Shown piece by piece: positions 12,038 to 25,200 of a stretch of DNA of 64,000 bases (positions are counted from its first letter, which is position 1; the number at the start of each line of letters is the position of its first letter). The position numbers and the translations under genes were made by a program. Below the pieces are notes generated by a model. It did not search any database. It saw only the letters and a list, made by a program, of their open reading frames with translations, and was not told the origin of the DNA. The stretch lies in the NCBI GenBank assembly GCA_025331565.1, contig JAFREQ010000015.1:248001-312000 (forward strand). The letters run 5' to 3'. Source of the DNA: Holacanthus passer (lineage: Eukaryota > Chordata > Actinopteri > Pomacanthidae).

Positions 12038-14896
12038 GCCCCGACATTAATCATCTTTAAGGCGCTGACAAGCCTTGTGTGCGACATCACATCACATCAG
12101 CACCCCCCCCTTTCTCCTCCTCTTCTTCTTCTCCTCCTCCTCCTGGATTTATCTGTCCATTCGCCTCTTCGCATCACTCACTTCCCTCAGGGAGTGTTTG
12201 ACAGAGAGAGGGAAACATAGAGGGAGAAAAGGAAAGACATATAAGGGGTGAGAATGACAAAAAAGGGTGAGACACGGTGACAGCAAACAAGTTGGAAAAA
12301 CCCATGAAGAAGAAAAGAGAGAACAGGAAAGAAACTAATAACGTTGAGAGAAAAGATAAGAAAAAGGAGAGATGAAAAGTAAAAGTTTTGAAAATCTTTT
12401 GATCGTTTTTTTTACTGACAAATCTACAATCTGCATTTTAATCTCAAAAATCTGAGCCACCAACCTCGTTCCTCATTATTTATGTTTTATGCTTAGTTTA
12501 TGTAATAATGTTTTTCTTGACATATTTTGTTCTATATTTTACATGTTTCTGTGCTGTTTTTACATTTTGGTGAGCTAAAGACAAGTTCCCATTCTGGTGG
12601 ACAAAAAAAGTTGTAGTCTATTCTGTTTTATTCTGTCACATGGTTGTTGAATTTCCACCTGTTCTATCACATCAGAGCAAGTTAAATTTGAGTGTGTGCA
12701 GTATGAGTTTGCACTTAACAGCTCGGTTTTGACCCTGTTGTAAGACAGCTGAATTCAAATCGATTCAAATCAATTCACACGACACAAAACTGCTCCACTT
12801 TAGTCTTTCCTTTTGTTGATTGTTGCCATTCTGTTGTCACACTCGTGCATTTACATTTCCTTTTCAGTGCTTTACAAATACAAATAAAAGACACATCCAT
12901 ACAGAAAATTCAAAAGAAAGTCACTGCACATTGAAATGCTAAAAAGTAAACTCTCCCTGTACAAAATAAGCATTTACTTTTAAAAAATGTACATTTTTTT
13001 GACATTACAAAAGCCAGGAAATAATCAAGCACAGGCTTATGGTTGTGTGCACGCCTGTGTGTGTGTGTGTGTGTGTGTGTCCATGTCCTCCAGGTGTGTG
13101 TTTGTCTCTGGAATAGAAAGAGCCCCATCAGCTGCAGACAGGGATTGGATCTTTCTTTGTTTGCTGTGGCGGATGGCGACGGCTTCAGCATGACTCAAAT
13201 TATCTTGTCAAAGCAATAAAGGGGAGAAAGAGGGGGGGCAGAGAAAAGAGAGATGGAGAAACAAGGAGAGAAAGGGAAATATACTGAAGGGAGTGTGGTG
13301 GAGGAGACATTAAGGCAGAGAAGAAGAGAAAGAAAGAGAGAAAGAAAGAAAGAAAAAGAAAGTTGAAAAAGGGAGGCGAGCAGTAATCAAATAGGAGATG
13401 AGAGATAGAAGAAAGGAGGAGAAAGAAATGAAACAAATAAATGGATGGTAGGGAGCAGAAAATTAGAAATGGATGAGGCTGGAGAGAAAGCGTAAGAGAG
13501 ATAGGTGTGAGTAGAAAAAAAGAGGTAGAGAAAGAGAGGCAAAGAGAAAGAGAGAGAGAGAGACAGAGAGTAATCGATTACCTATTTTTCAAAGTCACTT
13601 AACGTGTCCAGTGCTGTGGCTCTGTTAAGTAGCGGTTGAGGAGAATGGGAGCCCGGTATGCACACACACGCTCTGGAAAAGAGAGGCGGGGGGGCGATGT
13701 GTACGTGTGTGTGTGTGTGTGTGTGTGGGCGTGTGTGTTCCACACTAGTTGTCTCTTGATGAGTTCCCTTGCAGGAAACTGTTCTGACAGACCAATATGT
13801 GAGCAAGGATACGTGTCCCCAGAGGGCCGCGTGTGCATGTGTATGTATTTATGTGTTCGTGTGTGTGTGTGTGTGAGAGAGAGATAGAGAGAAAGACCAA
13901 AGACAAGACAGATTGGGAGTCCCCCTACCTGGTCCTCCTGTTGCCGTGGTGACAAGCAGTCTAAACAGGATATCCTGGCTGAGGTGGAGCCTATTGTTCC
14001 CGGACTAAAAAAAGCCCATGTGATTGGCTAAATACAGGAAATCAGGAAGTGTCCTCCAACATTAAGCACTGAGACACTTTCAATAGATGTTATTTTTAGC
14101 CAGCTCGGACAGTCTCAAAGATAAACTTGAAAAAGTAGGATGTATACTACGATACTCACCACACACAAAAGAGACCGCAACATGCAGAACATACACACGG
14201 CGCACACATACCCCCAGAAACACAATGAGACGCACACTAACACAGACACACAAACAGGTGGGCCCCACCCTGTGCCCTGCTGATCAAGGACAATGAAGTG
14301 AGGTAGTGTTGGCAGACTCTATACAGCATTATCTCATCCATGGCTGACACTTCTTTAAATCTGCTTTGAGGACACAATGGAGACTGTACAGCACTCTATT
14401 CCCCTTCTTGTGTGTGCGTAAAACAGAATTATAATGCACATGCACTTAGTTTGTGTGAGAGTAAAACCACAGCTCAAGACGTGGTGCTTTCAATCACGCA
14501 CAATGCTGAAGTTTCCTTGAGTGTCCTTGCTGAACTGAAGGACAGTCAACTTTGTAGAATGTGAGCAGCACGACAAACACAGTTGGATGCATTTGGTTTG
14601 TTTTTAGAAAAGGCCTCAAGTGCTGCAATATATTTGCTATACAGCTTTTGTTGCTGAGAGAAAATAGTTATTCATTTTGCATTTGTGTGGTCTAATTAGT
14701 ATTTGACACATCCCTACAGGTAAAACATCATTACTTCTAATTGTCACTGTAACCGATTATTCCCGCAGGTACATCTGACCAGTTTATCTCATCTCAGTGC
14801 TTCATTCATGATTCTCATTATTGGTTATGGTCTTGTTTAAGACAGATTCTGGTACTGATGTTTCTCCCTTTATCTGTCATCCTGTCTTGTCTCCAG

Positions 14897-15026
14897 GTAA
14901 AAAGAAGATGTCCCTGTATGACAGCCAGGCTCCAATCTGTCCCATCTGCCAGGTGCTGCTCAGGCCCGGAGAGCTCCAGGAACACATGGAGACGGAGATA
15001 GAGAGGCTAGCTACCATATGCCTCAG
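14897..15026 (+). CDS. rnf220: rnf220 coding exon with CPIC zinc-binding motif
   Basis: The acceptor follows a pyrimidine-rich run ending TCTCCAG, and the donor is CTCAG|GTAGGC. The exon is 130 nt, starts on the second base of a codon and ends with two bases of the next. It encodes KKKMSLYDSQAPICPICQVL followed by a helix with the EHMETEIERL pattern. Family members have Cys in the split first codon, so the missing base is probably T. The motif C-x2-C-x11-H is typical of the first zinc-binding site of RNF220. ATG 14908 is internal and is not proposed as a start. Confidence 0.95.
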
Positions 15027-17155
15027 GTAGGCCTTATACATGTCACATATGTGTATGTTGCTTCTCGCTCACACGTACACTCACACACAGTCATTCACCA
15101 CAAGTTCAAGCAAATTGAAGTTCATCAAATAAAATGTGACTCAGGGATGTGTGTACTGTGTGAGTGTGTGCACATATAGGATTCCATATCACTGAAGTCG
15201 AACACGTCTCTGCACGTCTTTATTGTGTACGCAGAGAAATTTCCCAAAATGTACATTTTACACAAGACTTATTGTCAAAAACACAGCAAGTGATAAATTA
15301 GTGAAGTGACATTATTTGGATACTAATGGAGCAGGAAAGGTATACAACATTTTTAAGACAGATGCTTTACTGACCTGTAAATGATGTGTATCTTGAAGGC
15401 GATGAAGGCTGAGCTTTAACTCACGTTTAATGTCAGACTCACTGACTGATTTTCCTCCCGAGCAGAGATTTTGGTGTAAATCTGCACACAAAAAAAGGGC
15501 AGAGGAATGCAGTCGACGTAACACTAAGTGTTTCCTTCAGGAATTAGGATTCAAACATGTGACCTCAGGTTCACTGCCGCCCCCTTCTTCTCCTCATGGC
15601 AGTTGCACGAGCTGTTTTACGGTGGATAAATCAACTCCGAGCCCTTTTAACGATGGGACACAACCATTAGGATCCATATTTCACCTTGGCCACACGTCTG
15701 GCGGTGTGTGTGTGTGTGTGTGTTTGTGTACATACAGGACTTGTACAGCCTGTGTGAGGCGGTGTTTGTGTATGACCTGATGTCCACCTTAGCGGCCCAG
15801 CTTTATGATGGTCCCCATTAACCCGCAGGAACAGGGCAACAGATAGCGTCACCTCACGTGGAAATCATACTTCATTTACCCCCCGTTTACACCTCCTGTA
15901 CCCCTCCTCCCATCTGTCTGTGTCCATACACTGTATCCCTCCTCCTCCTCCTTTTTTTGCTGCCATCATCCTGTCCTCCTCTTCTTCTCTTCCTCCTTCC
16001 TCCTTCTCTTTCTTCTCTAATCCTCCCTCTTGTCTCCCATCCTTTCTTTGTCCTATGCCTTTATCCACCTTTACTCGTCCTCCCTCTTCTCTTTTTCTCC
16101 TCTTCACACAGCTTCCCCACCTCTCTTCCTGATTTTACCATGTTTTTAGAAGCTGCCATCAGACCAAAGCAACGACCTGGGATAAACCCGTTGTCCTCAG
16201 TGTGAACGGGTCAACATGTGTATTTCTTCCTTGATGTATGTAGAGACAGCAACACAATTAAAGAGAAAGTTTTGGAGTAATGGAGACAGATTAGCCTGCG
16301 GGCAGAACGATTCCTTACCTCAAAAATTAATCAAAAGAACCATATAAATGGAGGAAGGCTGTTGATAAAGGACCAAAGATGAGGAAGTTGATGGAATGAG
16401 AAGCCAGAAAAAAAGATGGAGTAAGTGACAAGCGAGGTGAAGAATAAAATAATAAACAAATGTGACAAAAAATTCTTATAAAAAAAGGTCTGCTCTCAGC
16501 CACATGTTGCAGCCTTCATCATTGCATAGTTGTCATTATGAAGGTTTAGCTGTTATACAAATTTCCAACAACTAAGCTATCACCATAAGAAATGAGTGCA
16601 CCCCATCCCTTGATGAAGGCCAGGAGATGTGGCTGAAAGCTCTGGTAATAAAAAGAAGAGAAAGACAAAATCACATGAGAGAGCTGAGTGATTGTCATCC
16701 ATCCATCATTGCCTAATATATGATGAGGTGTGTGTGTGTGCATTTCAATAATTAATAAAGGTTAGTTGTCTGCCCTTCCCTCTGTGGGTCTGAGATACTG
16801 AGTCCCACACATGCATCCATGTGCACTCACACATACACACAGTCATTTAAGGAAGTAGCGTCATCCCAGGGTGAGATGGGATGGTGGCTAACGTCACGGC
16901 TGGCTGATTTAGCTGCTCGCCATTAACACACACCACAAGAAAAAAAAAGGGACAGGAGAGGAGGGAGAAAAGAAGGATGCAAGGGATAACATTTTAAGAT
17001 ATTTTGATAGAAATGTTCCTTTACACACAAATACACAAGATGTCTCAGTGTGACTTTGTATGTGTGACAGAGAGAATGGAGGCAGGAGATAAAATAAAAG
17101 TAGAAACGTGTTGTATGTATGTGTCTGTGTGTGTTATATCAAAAACACACACACG

Positions 17156-17188
<33 letters not shown>

Positions 17189-17331
17189 TGTCTCTGCCTC
17201 TCCCGGGCTCTCTGCATGGTAGCAGCCATCATTGAAAGTGACAGTGGGAATTTGGTCCAATTTGTAGTAAATCTGCCTTTAATGACGACCAGCGCTCGCT
17301 GAATGAAAGAGCTGTGGGTATGGAAATGAAG

Positions 17332-17402
<71 letters not shown>

Positions 17403-17632
17403 TGAGAGTGTGTGTGAGTGTGTTGACTGATGTGTGTGTCCCATATCTGCCTGGTCTCCTCTATAGATATCTGTTCTTCTGTGCGTTTCTATTTGTTTTC
17501 TATTTCCTATCTCTGTTCTGTTCTCACTGCATGTGTGTGTGTGTGTGTTTGATTACAACTGCCAACCTGTCCTCTCCTGTGAGCTCCGTCGCTTGTTCAT
17601 GGGCCACAGCTTCTCATCTAAGAACATGGAAA

Positions 17633-17699
<67 letters not shown>

Positions 17700-20600
17700 G
17701 TTGAGCAAATGGAAATCTATCATGCCCTGTACATGTCAGGTGGCTCGCGAGGGCAAACTAATCTACATACCCCGTCGCCCCCTCCTCTTCATACCCCTGC
17801 TCCTCTTCTTCCTCCTCCTCCATCATCAATTTGCCCCCTCAAGAGCGAGCTCCCACTTCTCCGGCAGACGACACAAAAGGCAAAAAGCAATCAGTACCTT
17901 GAGGTTAGCATTATCCCTCCATTCCTCCTTCCATCCATTCCACCCAACTCACACTGAAAAAAGACTTATTCATCTCTCTCTCTCCATCCTCCTGTGGTAG
18001 GGAGTGGAGGTGGGAGGGACAGAGGCCTCTGCTAGCTGTCAGTCAAACTCTGTCTCTACTTGTGTAGGATTGATGTAGATTTAACCAGATGTGGGGAGGG
18101 CGGCCAGTTTTACTGAATAAAATTGCTTCCAAATTACAGATCAGTGCAATTCAAACTGCTGCTACTCCACTGACAGAGGTGACTGGTCCACAGTAAGTAC
18201 TGTAGCTGACAGTCTTTCAGTACTTTCCCTTGATTTCTTTTGTACTTAATGCAATTGCAGTAATTATAAAGAATTGTTGCACAGTTGTAGGTGGCTGGCA
18301 GACTGCCTCATTTATCAGTTTTCGACGTGTTTAGATGTATGGATTTTACAACAACAATGTATAACTGGAGCTACAGATCGCAGCAGCAGACAATGAGCAG
18401 TAATTAAAGGGATTCCACACAGATACTTCATCTTATTCCAAAGATCTTCTTGAATGCATTAACATCTCAAATGAATGAATGAAATGAATGCAGTGACAAA
18501 GTAATGTGAGTAATGCAATGTAGTGCAGATGAATATAACATCACACACACAGGAGTTCTGAAGCTCTGCATCCAGACATTTTTAACTTTCAGCTTAATAG
18601 CTGTTTTGAAATAGGGAGCTACTAGGTGAGATAACTTAATGGCTTTAATTGAAAAATCCTCTGCATTGCCCAGTGCCCCTTTCCCCCTTTTTTAAATTTA
18701 AAGGGACACAACTTTACACATGAGTGTCAATTTACTCATCACAAGGAGATTTAAGCCTTATGGAAAATGCAGGATCTAGTGTTTTTGCACGTTGAAAGGG
18801 GCTAAAGGTCTGGATATGTCCACCTCTGCTATTTCCATGTTGCCCATTCTTTGTCATTAATCCATCTCTTTCAAGTCCCCCAACTTTATGGAAGTGTAAT
18901 GCTGAGTCACTTAATTATATGATACTGTGTTCAGGTAGTCCATCGACAGGGTTTACACAAAGCGGAAGGTGGAACTTGGTTGAATGACAAATGCAAAGTT
19001 TTTTTTAGAAAATCTAAATATAGATACATTTGTTGGTTTATCAATAATTAATTGGTTATCAAATATGATCTCTGATTTCCTGACTTGTTTTAGTCTGTGG
19101 ACATAAGCCGATCTATTCTGCCTTTTTTCTCTTTTACTTTTGTTGCAGAGGGCAAAAAAAAAAGAAAAAAAAGGTACACTTGACCCGTCACCTGATGCCT
19201 TGTAGCTGTACTGTACGATGACTTCCTGTTTGTGATCTCACCGGCTCTTGCCCCTCCTTTAGGCATATCAAGTTCAGAGCAGGGACTGTGTGACTGTATG
19301 TGTTGTAAGACTTGTTTGAAGCACCCACATGCCTCATTACCACAACACATTTTAAATTGCTTTGTCTCCCGTCTCTCATTCCTCCCTTCCTTCCTTTTCC
19401 TCCTGTCTATCTGTCTGTGTGTTTGTTTCGCTTTGCTTTGCCGCTCATTTCCGCGCTCTTCTCCTTGCTTTGACATGGCAAGGCAGCTGGAATTTCCAGC
19501 CCCATAACCCTCGCCATCAAAAATTCATAGAACCGGGCAAACAGATGTGTGAAGCTGCGAGAAGAGGCGGTGACACACCAACTCTCCCATCACTCCCTCT
19601 CTTTCTTTCTCTCGTTTTCTGTCTTTTTTCATCTTTCCCTCGCTCGATCTCTCTCTTTATGTTGCCCGCTCTTCCTCCTCACCACATCTCTCTCTCTCTC
19701 ACCTCACATTTCATCTCCTTCTACCTGCCCCCCCCTCCTTTTTCGCTCCCTTTCATCTCTCTATCACCCCCTCTGTCATTGTGGCAATTTTCTCCCATCG
19801 TGGCAGGTATGCAACTGCTGTCCTCTCTCTCCCTCTCCCCCCTTCTCTTGTCGCTGTTTGACACTGTCAACGAGCAGGTAGAGGTGGCTGTTATTGTTGA
19901 TGCCTCTGCAGAGGTTCCAGGTAATGAATAAAAGAAAGATAGAGGGAGAAGGAGAGAGAGATGACAGAGACAGAGATAGAAAAGAGAGGTGATGGTGGTG
20001 GTGGGGGGGGGGTGCTGTTGGCAGATTCCCCTGCATTACACAGCAGCTTGACTGTGTCACCCATGTTTATTCTCTTTGTTGGTGGAGGTGAGGCCCGCTG
20101 CTCAGCTTTAACACACACACAGTGGCAAGACAATATACAGATGCAACACACACTCGCAGGTGCACACACAGCACAGAAACAGTAATGGCGCGTTTTCACA
20201 GACGTGTTCACCACACAAAGACATTTAGTACATACGGTACATACACAGACACCTGTATGTATACACACTGATACATGTGCACACTAGCTGCTCATCTTAG
20301 TTCATAAAGGAATCAGCCACATCAGATTAGGACTAACAAAAAGAAAACGACAACTAAAAACTAATGATAACAACTAACTAACCTGATGTCCAGTATTTTG
20401 ATTTTTTTGATATTTATTCTCAAAGGTTTTAACTATGGATTTTGTCCCCCATCACTTACATTGGAAGTGCTTCAGAAGGGATCTCTTAATGGCCGATCCA
20501 AACTGGAGACGTGACATGAACGCTCCACATCACAGAATGTGTATAAGGGAAAAAATACATTGACAGTACTTCCATACCTCCATCGCTCTGTCTCATCATG

Positions 20601-22201
20601 CATTCCTTCCCTACTCTGTGCAGCTGTGCATTATATTTCTGTCTTATATTTTCCTTGTTATGCCTTCATGTGCACCACTTTGTAAAAGGCTTCTCTCAGA
20701 TAAGTGACATATAAATAAGGCTTCTTATTTTTATTATCCACCCATCCATCCATTGAAAAAGGAAATCCCTTGTCTACTAAGGCATGCTGTCAGATTAGAG
20801 GTTGCACCCAATTCAGTTTCAGGCATATTCCTTTCCATGGTTTGCCACTGCCTGTCTGTCTGTATGTCTGTAAGTCTATGTGTGTGTGTGTGTGTGTCCA
20901 AAAGGGTCAGGAGTGCTAACAGGGTCTCAAAGCAAACATGACAACCCTGTCTTGCTTTGTCAATGTCAAGCTTGTCGCAACGCTTCCAGAAGCGCAGAGA
21001 AATTTATCTCAGAAGAGGAGAAGGAGGAGAGGGCAACAAAAAAGAAATGAAGTAACAACAGATCAATTGCAAAAGAGGAGGGGGTGTAAATGAAAAGAAT
21101 TAGACGGTAAAAGTGTCAGAAAAAGGATCAGAAGTAAAGTAACATGTGAATTTAATGTCTGCTTCTTTCTTTCCTTTTTCTTCTATCTTAAATCTTAATA
21201 CACCCCCCTTCCCCTTCTTCCCCATAATATTTACAAGTCAGTCAATTGCCCTCAACATATTTCAGAGTAACCGCGGGCTGACGGCACTGACAAATCAAAT
21301 CATGGCAAAATCACTTATTTCCTGCTTTTGCTCCTGCAACGAACGACGTGTGTATGTGTGATGACACAAATCTGGAGAAGAAGAATATCCAGCAAACGTT
21401 CTCCAGCTGTTTGCAGGAATAGTTTCAGTTACCATCCAATAGAGTAGCAGAAGATGGTTTGATAAAAGGTATAAGAGAATTCTAGACCAATAGATGAAAG
21501 TGAATAAATGTGTTGCACAAATAAAATGTAGTATATTGGTGTACAGTGACCTATTTGTAAAAGACAATGAGATCCCCTGAGCTCTGCAGAAGAATCACAA
21601 CTGTTTCTGGTGTTACCACATACACCTTCCAAAAATACCTAGTATCTTAAAAATGAATAACCTGTCAGAAATGTGTCTAGAGGCATGAAAACGAGCAGAC
21701 AGACATGTGAGACCAGATTCAACACTGCACTACATAACACAACAAACTCACTAAATTCTGTTTTGTCTTCTTTCTCTCCTGCAGTAAGAACCCCTCACCC
21801 AAGGATGGAGCAGCCACTCCAGGAACCCCCAAGGTGAGATGAGCCTCAATGTCTTAACATATAACAGGGTGTCTATATTTGGAACATCTCATTATTTTCA
21901 CCTGTATCTTGAATCTAAGCTAAATGTTTTTTTGTACTTCTACACTTAGTCATACATCAAAACCTTTTTTATTCACATTGACATGGTGCAAAAAGAGAAG
22001 GGACTATTTTAAATTCATTGAATATAAAATGATATATGTGCATTGTAAACCTGGTTAGATTTAAAAACATGATGACACTTTCACTGACATGTAGTGTAGT
22101 TCTTTACTGTCCAACTCAGAGCTGTAATTCTGAAGCCTCTGTTCCTCTCTGCTGCACTAAGGGGAAATCAGCTGTACTGTAGGCCTCTGTCTTATATCAC
22201 A

Positions 22202-22235
<34 letters not shown>

Positions 22236-25200
22236 AAGTACCAATCTCCTGTGGTCCAACAGGCAGCAGAGCCAAGAGGCACTGTACTGTGATTGTTCCA
22301 ATTAGAGACACTGAGATGCAGACAGACAGAAAAGGAAGAAAAAAAAGACAGATAATGTCAAAGTGTAGGAAGACAAGCAGACATTCCCTTATAGTGTCTG
22401 CATCCACCGACTCATCTGAACACACCACTAGCTGCCAGACCTTTCTCTAGCTTTAACATGATCTCTGGAAAGAAAAAGTCCTCTGAAAACTCTCATTTCA
22501 GAGGATGGGGAATAAGCTGTAGGGGCTACGGGTGGACTTGATAGCTTGATAATAAAATGGATTGAATAAAAATAAATATATATAATATATAAAAAATATA
22601 GATGGTGAGATGTTTGTGAATTATCTTCTTTCGAGAAATTATTTCACATTACTTCCAAAGTGCTGGAAGTGCTTATTTCTAGGAAATTCAAATAATCTGC
22701 ACTTTTGTGGTTGTGTTTTTTATCTTCAGGTTCCGACATGCATTAAATGTGCTTGTTCATGAACATCATGGTTTTCTTTTTCCTGCAGATTTTTTTCCTT
22801 TTCCTACAGATATTTCTTTGCTAAAGGGTTCCATTTCCTTCCCTCCTTGTTCCTATGATAGAGAATGTAGTGCAGTATGTTGTACAGATTGTGAAACCAT
22901 CTGATGTAAATTTGTGATTTGGAGCTATATAAATAAAACTGACTTACTGTACTGAATGAGCCAACACAGTGTACAAGCACAGCAGAATCGTTTAAGGCCT
23001 TAATTTGCAGTGCTGGAGGTAATTTTTTGTAGAAACTAAAAGTTCCTTATTTCGAGAGCTTTATAATACAGTTAACTCCTCCAGCCTCCATATCATTACT
23101 TATGCTCCTTTCATGCTGGCATGTACTCTTAGAATACTTTACTAAGCCAAGTTATATTATATGAACAAGTTTCAATGAAGTGACTTTGTCTAACATGGCT
23201 GTAAACATGCCATTGAATTATATATAGAGCTCATTATTGATAAGACCTGTGTGTGAAAGTATCCCTAAAGCAACCGGGCTTCATCATTTCCATGTTTGTA
23301 AGTTTGTGCAACGTGCACATGAATGCAACATAAGAGCTCTAAAATAATTCACGTGATCCATTTTCATTCCCACACACCTTTGGGTGCTGACCCAGGCTTA
23401 GAGCGGCACTCACAGCACCGTGGGTGGGCTCGTACTTGAGAAAGGCAGACAGAGCAGGAGGGAGCGCCGGCCTTCCTCTTCAGCCGTGACTGTGCATCAC
23501 GCCGCTGTTGTTTAGTATTCAGCGGCAGGCCATGGAGAATGGAGAGGGCCAGTCTGAAGCACATGGGCCTGTTGTTGTCGTCTCCTCCCCGGTGTGCACC
23601 ACCCACCCTTGTTAGACTGGAGATTAACCCCAACGCACCTTCTTATGGGGTGTTCGTTCGGGGTTAGACTGAAAACATGTGATATCTGTAGGGCCACACA
23701 CTCTTTGACATCCACACACACCCATGTTGGATACTACTCCATCTCACATGCGTGTGAAAAGATTTGCTTGTCTTTGTATGCTTACAATTTAGAAATGCAA
23801 AACACTGATTTAAATATGTTCACATTTTTCCAAATTCACAAAACACAGTTTACAGATTTTGGAGTCAAATTTGAGGAGTTAAAATTTTGAGGTGTAAATC
23901 CAGTGACTCGCCTGAGTGTAGCTTTAAATGTAACCTTTTTGCTGCTGATCTTTTTGCATGTTGATTTAATTGGTTTAAAAGCCCAAAATTTCAATGGAAG
24001 ATCTTCACTGATAATCTCTTTGTAGAATGCCGTTAAATGTCATATTCTAATGATAAAACTTAAGCATATTCCCAGAACGCCCCCAGGTAAATGATTCCTG
24101 ACCTTTTTAAACCTGAGTAAAAGAGAAAAAAAGACCACACACACACACTCGCACACTCACACAGAGGCATAAAAGCATCATGCATAATGTCCAATTTACT
24201 GTGGCAGCACTGGAGGTTGGTCATTTCTCACATATTATTATTAGATTACTGCTGTCGAGCACTTAAGCCTCTGCTCTGCCCCTTTCCACTTGATTAATAG
24301 GAGACGACTGTAAATACAAATATTTCATAGCTGCCTTGTAAAAAAAAAAAAAAAAAAGCAGCAGCAGAGGCACACATGAAAATATAAGCACACACACACA
24401 CATACACACACAAGCTCTGTCAGGACTGAGCCTTGTAAAAAAGTGATATTGCTCCACTTTTCTACCCTTGTTCTCTTTCTTTCCCATCATTACCTGCTTG
24501 CTCCTTGTTCACTTGAGGAATTCCCTGGATTGTCTTTGTCACAGAGTGGGTTAGAAAAGGATATTGTTTTATATGTGTGTGTCTGTGAGAGCAGAAGAGA
24601 GAGTGTGTGCAAAGTGTTGTGAGACAGATTTATGGACAGGCAGTGTCCCGTAATGTCAGACAGTTACGCTCCTCCTTTTCAGATGTTTACCCTTCCTCCT
24701 CCTCCTCTCCCTTCTTCTTCTCTTTTTTCAATCACTCCTTCTTCCCTAACTCCTCTTAACGTCCCATAAACATTAACTCTAATCAGTGGAAGGGACTTTA
24801 TAGACAAAGTCAGGCAGGTTACAGTCATCATCAATGACGTGTCGCTCTCAGCATCTGTGGCAATAACATTCTTAAAATTCTCCAAGGGTAAAGATTCCAC
24901 ATTCCTGTTTTTTTCTCTTCTGTGTAAGAGATCTGTTGTGATATGGAAATTTAAAAAAATGGAAATTAATTTATTTCCTTTTGGATATGCATTCATTTGA
25001 TGCTCACAACAAGGTCAAAGCATGTTTTACTTTCATTCTGTTGCTGTATTTTCCAATTCAAAATTTTCCTTTACATTTAGTGCATACACATCAATTGACA
25101 TTTCAACTGCTTTTATCTTTTATTCTTCAACTGCTTTCATCTCTTATTCCTCAAATGACAATCCGTCTGCTGTCAGTCATTACTTTTCAGCTTTATCTAA

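Larger units (their letters stand above)
1..14896. other. Intron upstream of the first in-window exon
   Basis: No exon was recognised here. The stretch holds many CA/TG microsatellites, several GA-rich purine tracts, one SINE-like element near 10.0-10.1 kb and islands of unique, balanced-composition sequence (for example 6205-6300 and 9185-9340) that look like candidate conserved non-coding elements. It is inferred to be rnf220 intron because the coding region continues upstream of 14897. Confidence 0.6.
15027..21784 (+). other. rnf220 intron, 6.8 kb
   Basis: The donor is at 15027 and acceptor ends at 21784. It contains the CA/TG/CA cluster at 17.15-17.70 kb, a pyrimidine-rich run at 15.94-16.10 kb and CT-rich sequence at 19.57-19.78 kb. 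It also has a LINE-type tail near 20.65-20.72 kb. No other exon was seen. Confidence 0.85.

Noticed and set aside
11666..12220. 184-codon ORF containing long VCVCVC runs
   Set aside because: It is read-through of TG repeats and CT-rich sequence. Many similar ORFs (for example at 52-699, 17533-18000, 33173-33403, 43242-43742) translate as VCVC, THTH or SLSL repeats and carry no domain.
14821..14896. Start of translation upstream of exon 14897
   Set aside because: The open frame continues into the intron, but the AG border at 14896 and family alignment show the exon starts at 14897 with a split codon.
15858..16205. 115-codon Leu/Pro/Ser-rich ORF resembling membrane segments
   Set aside because: The hydrophobic look comes from a pyrimidine tract. 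The opposite strand gives Lys/Glu-rich ORFs of equal length, as expected for composition artefacts.
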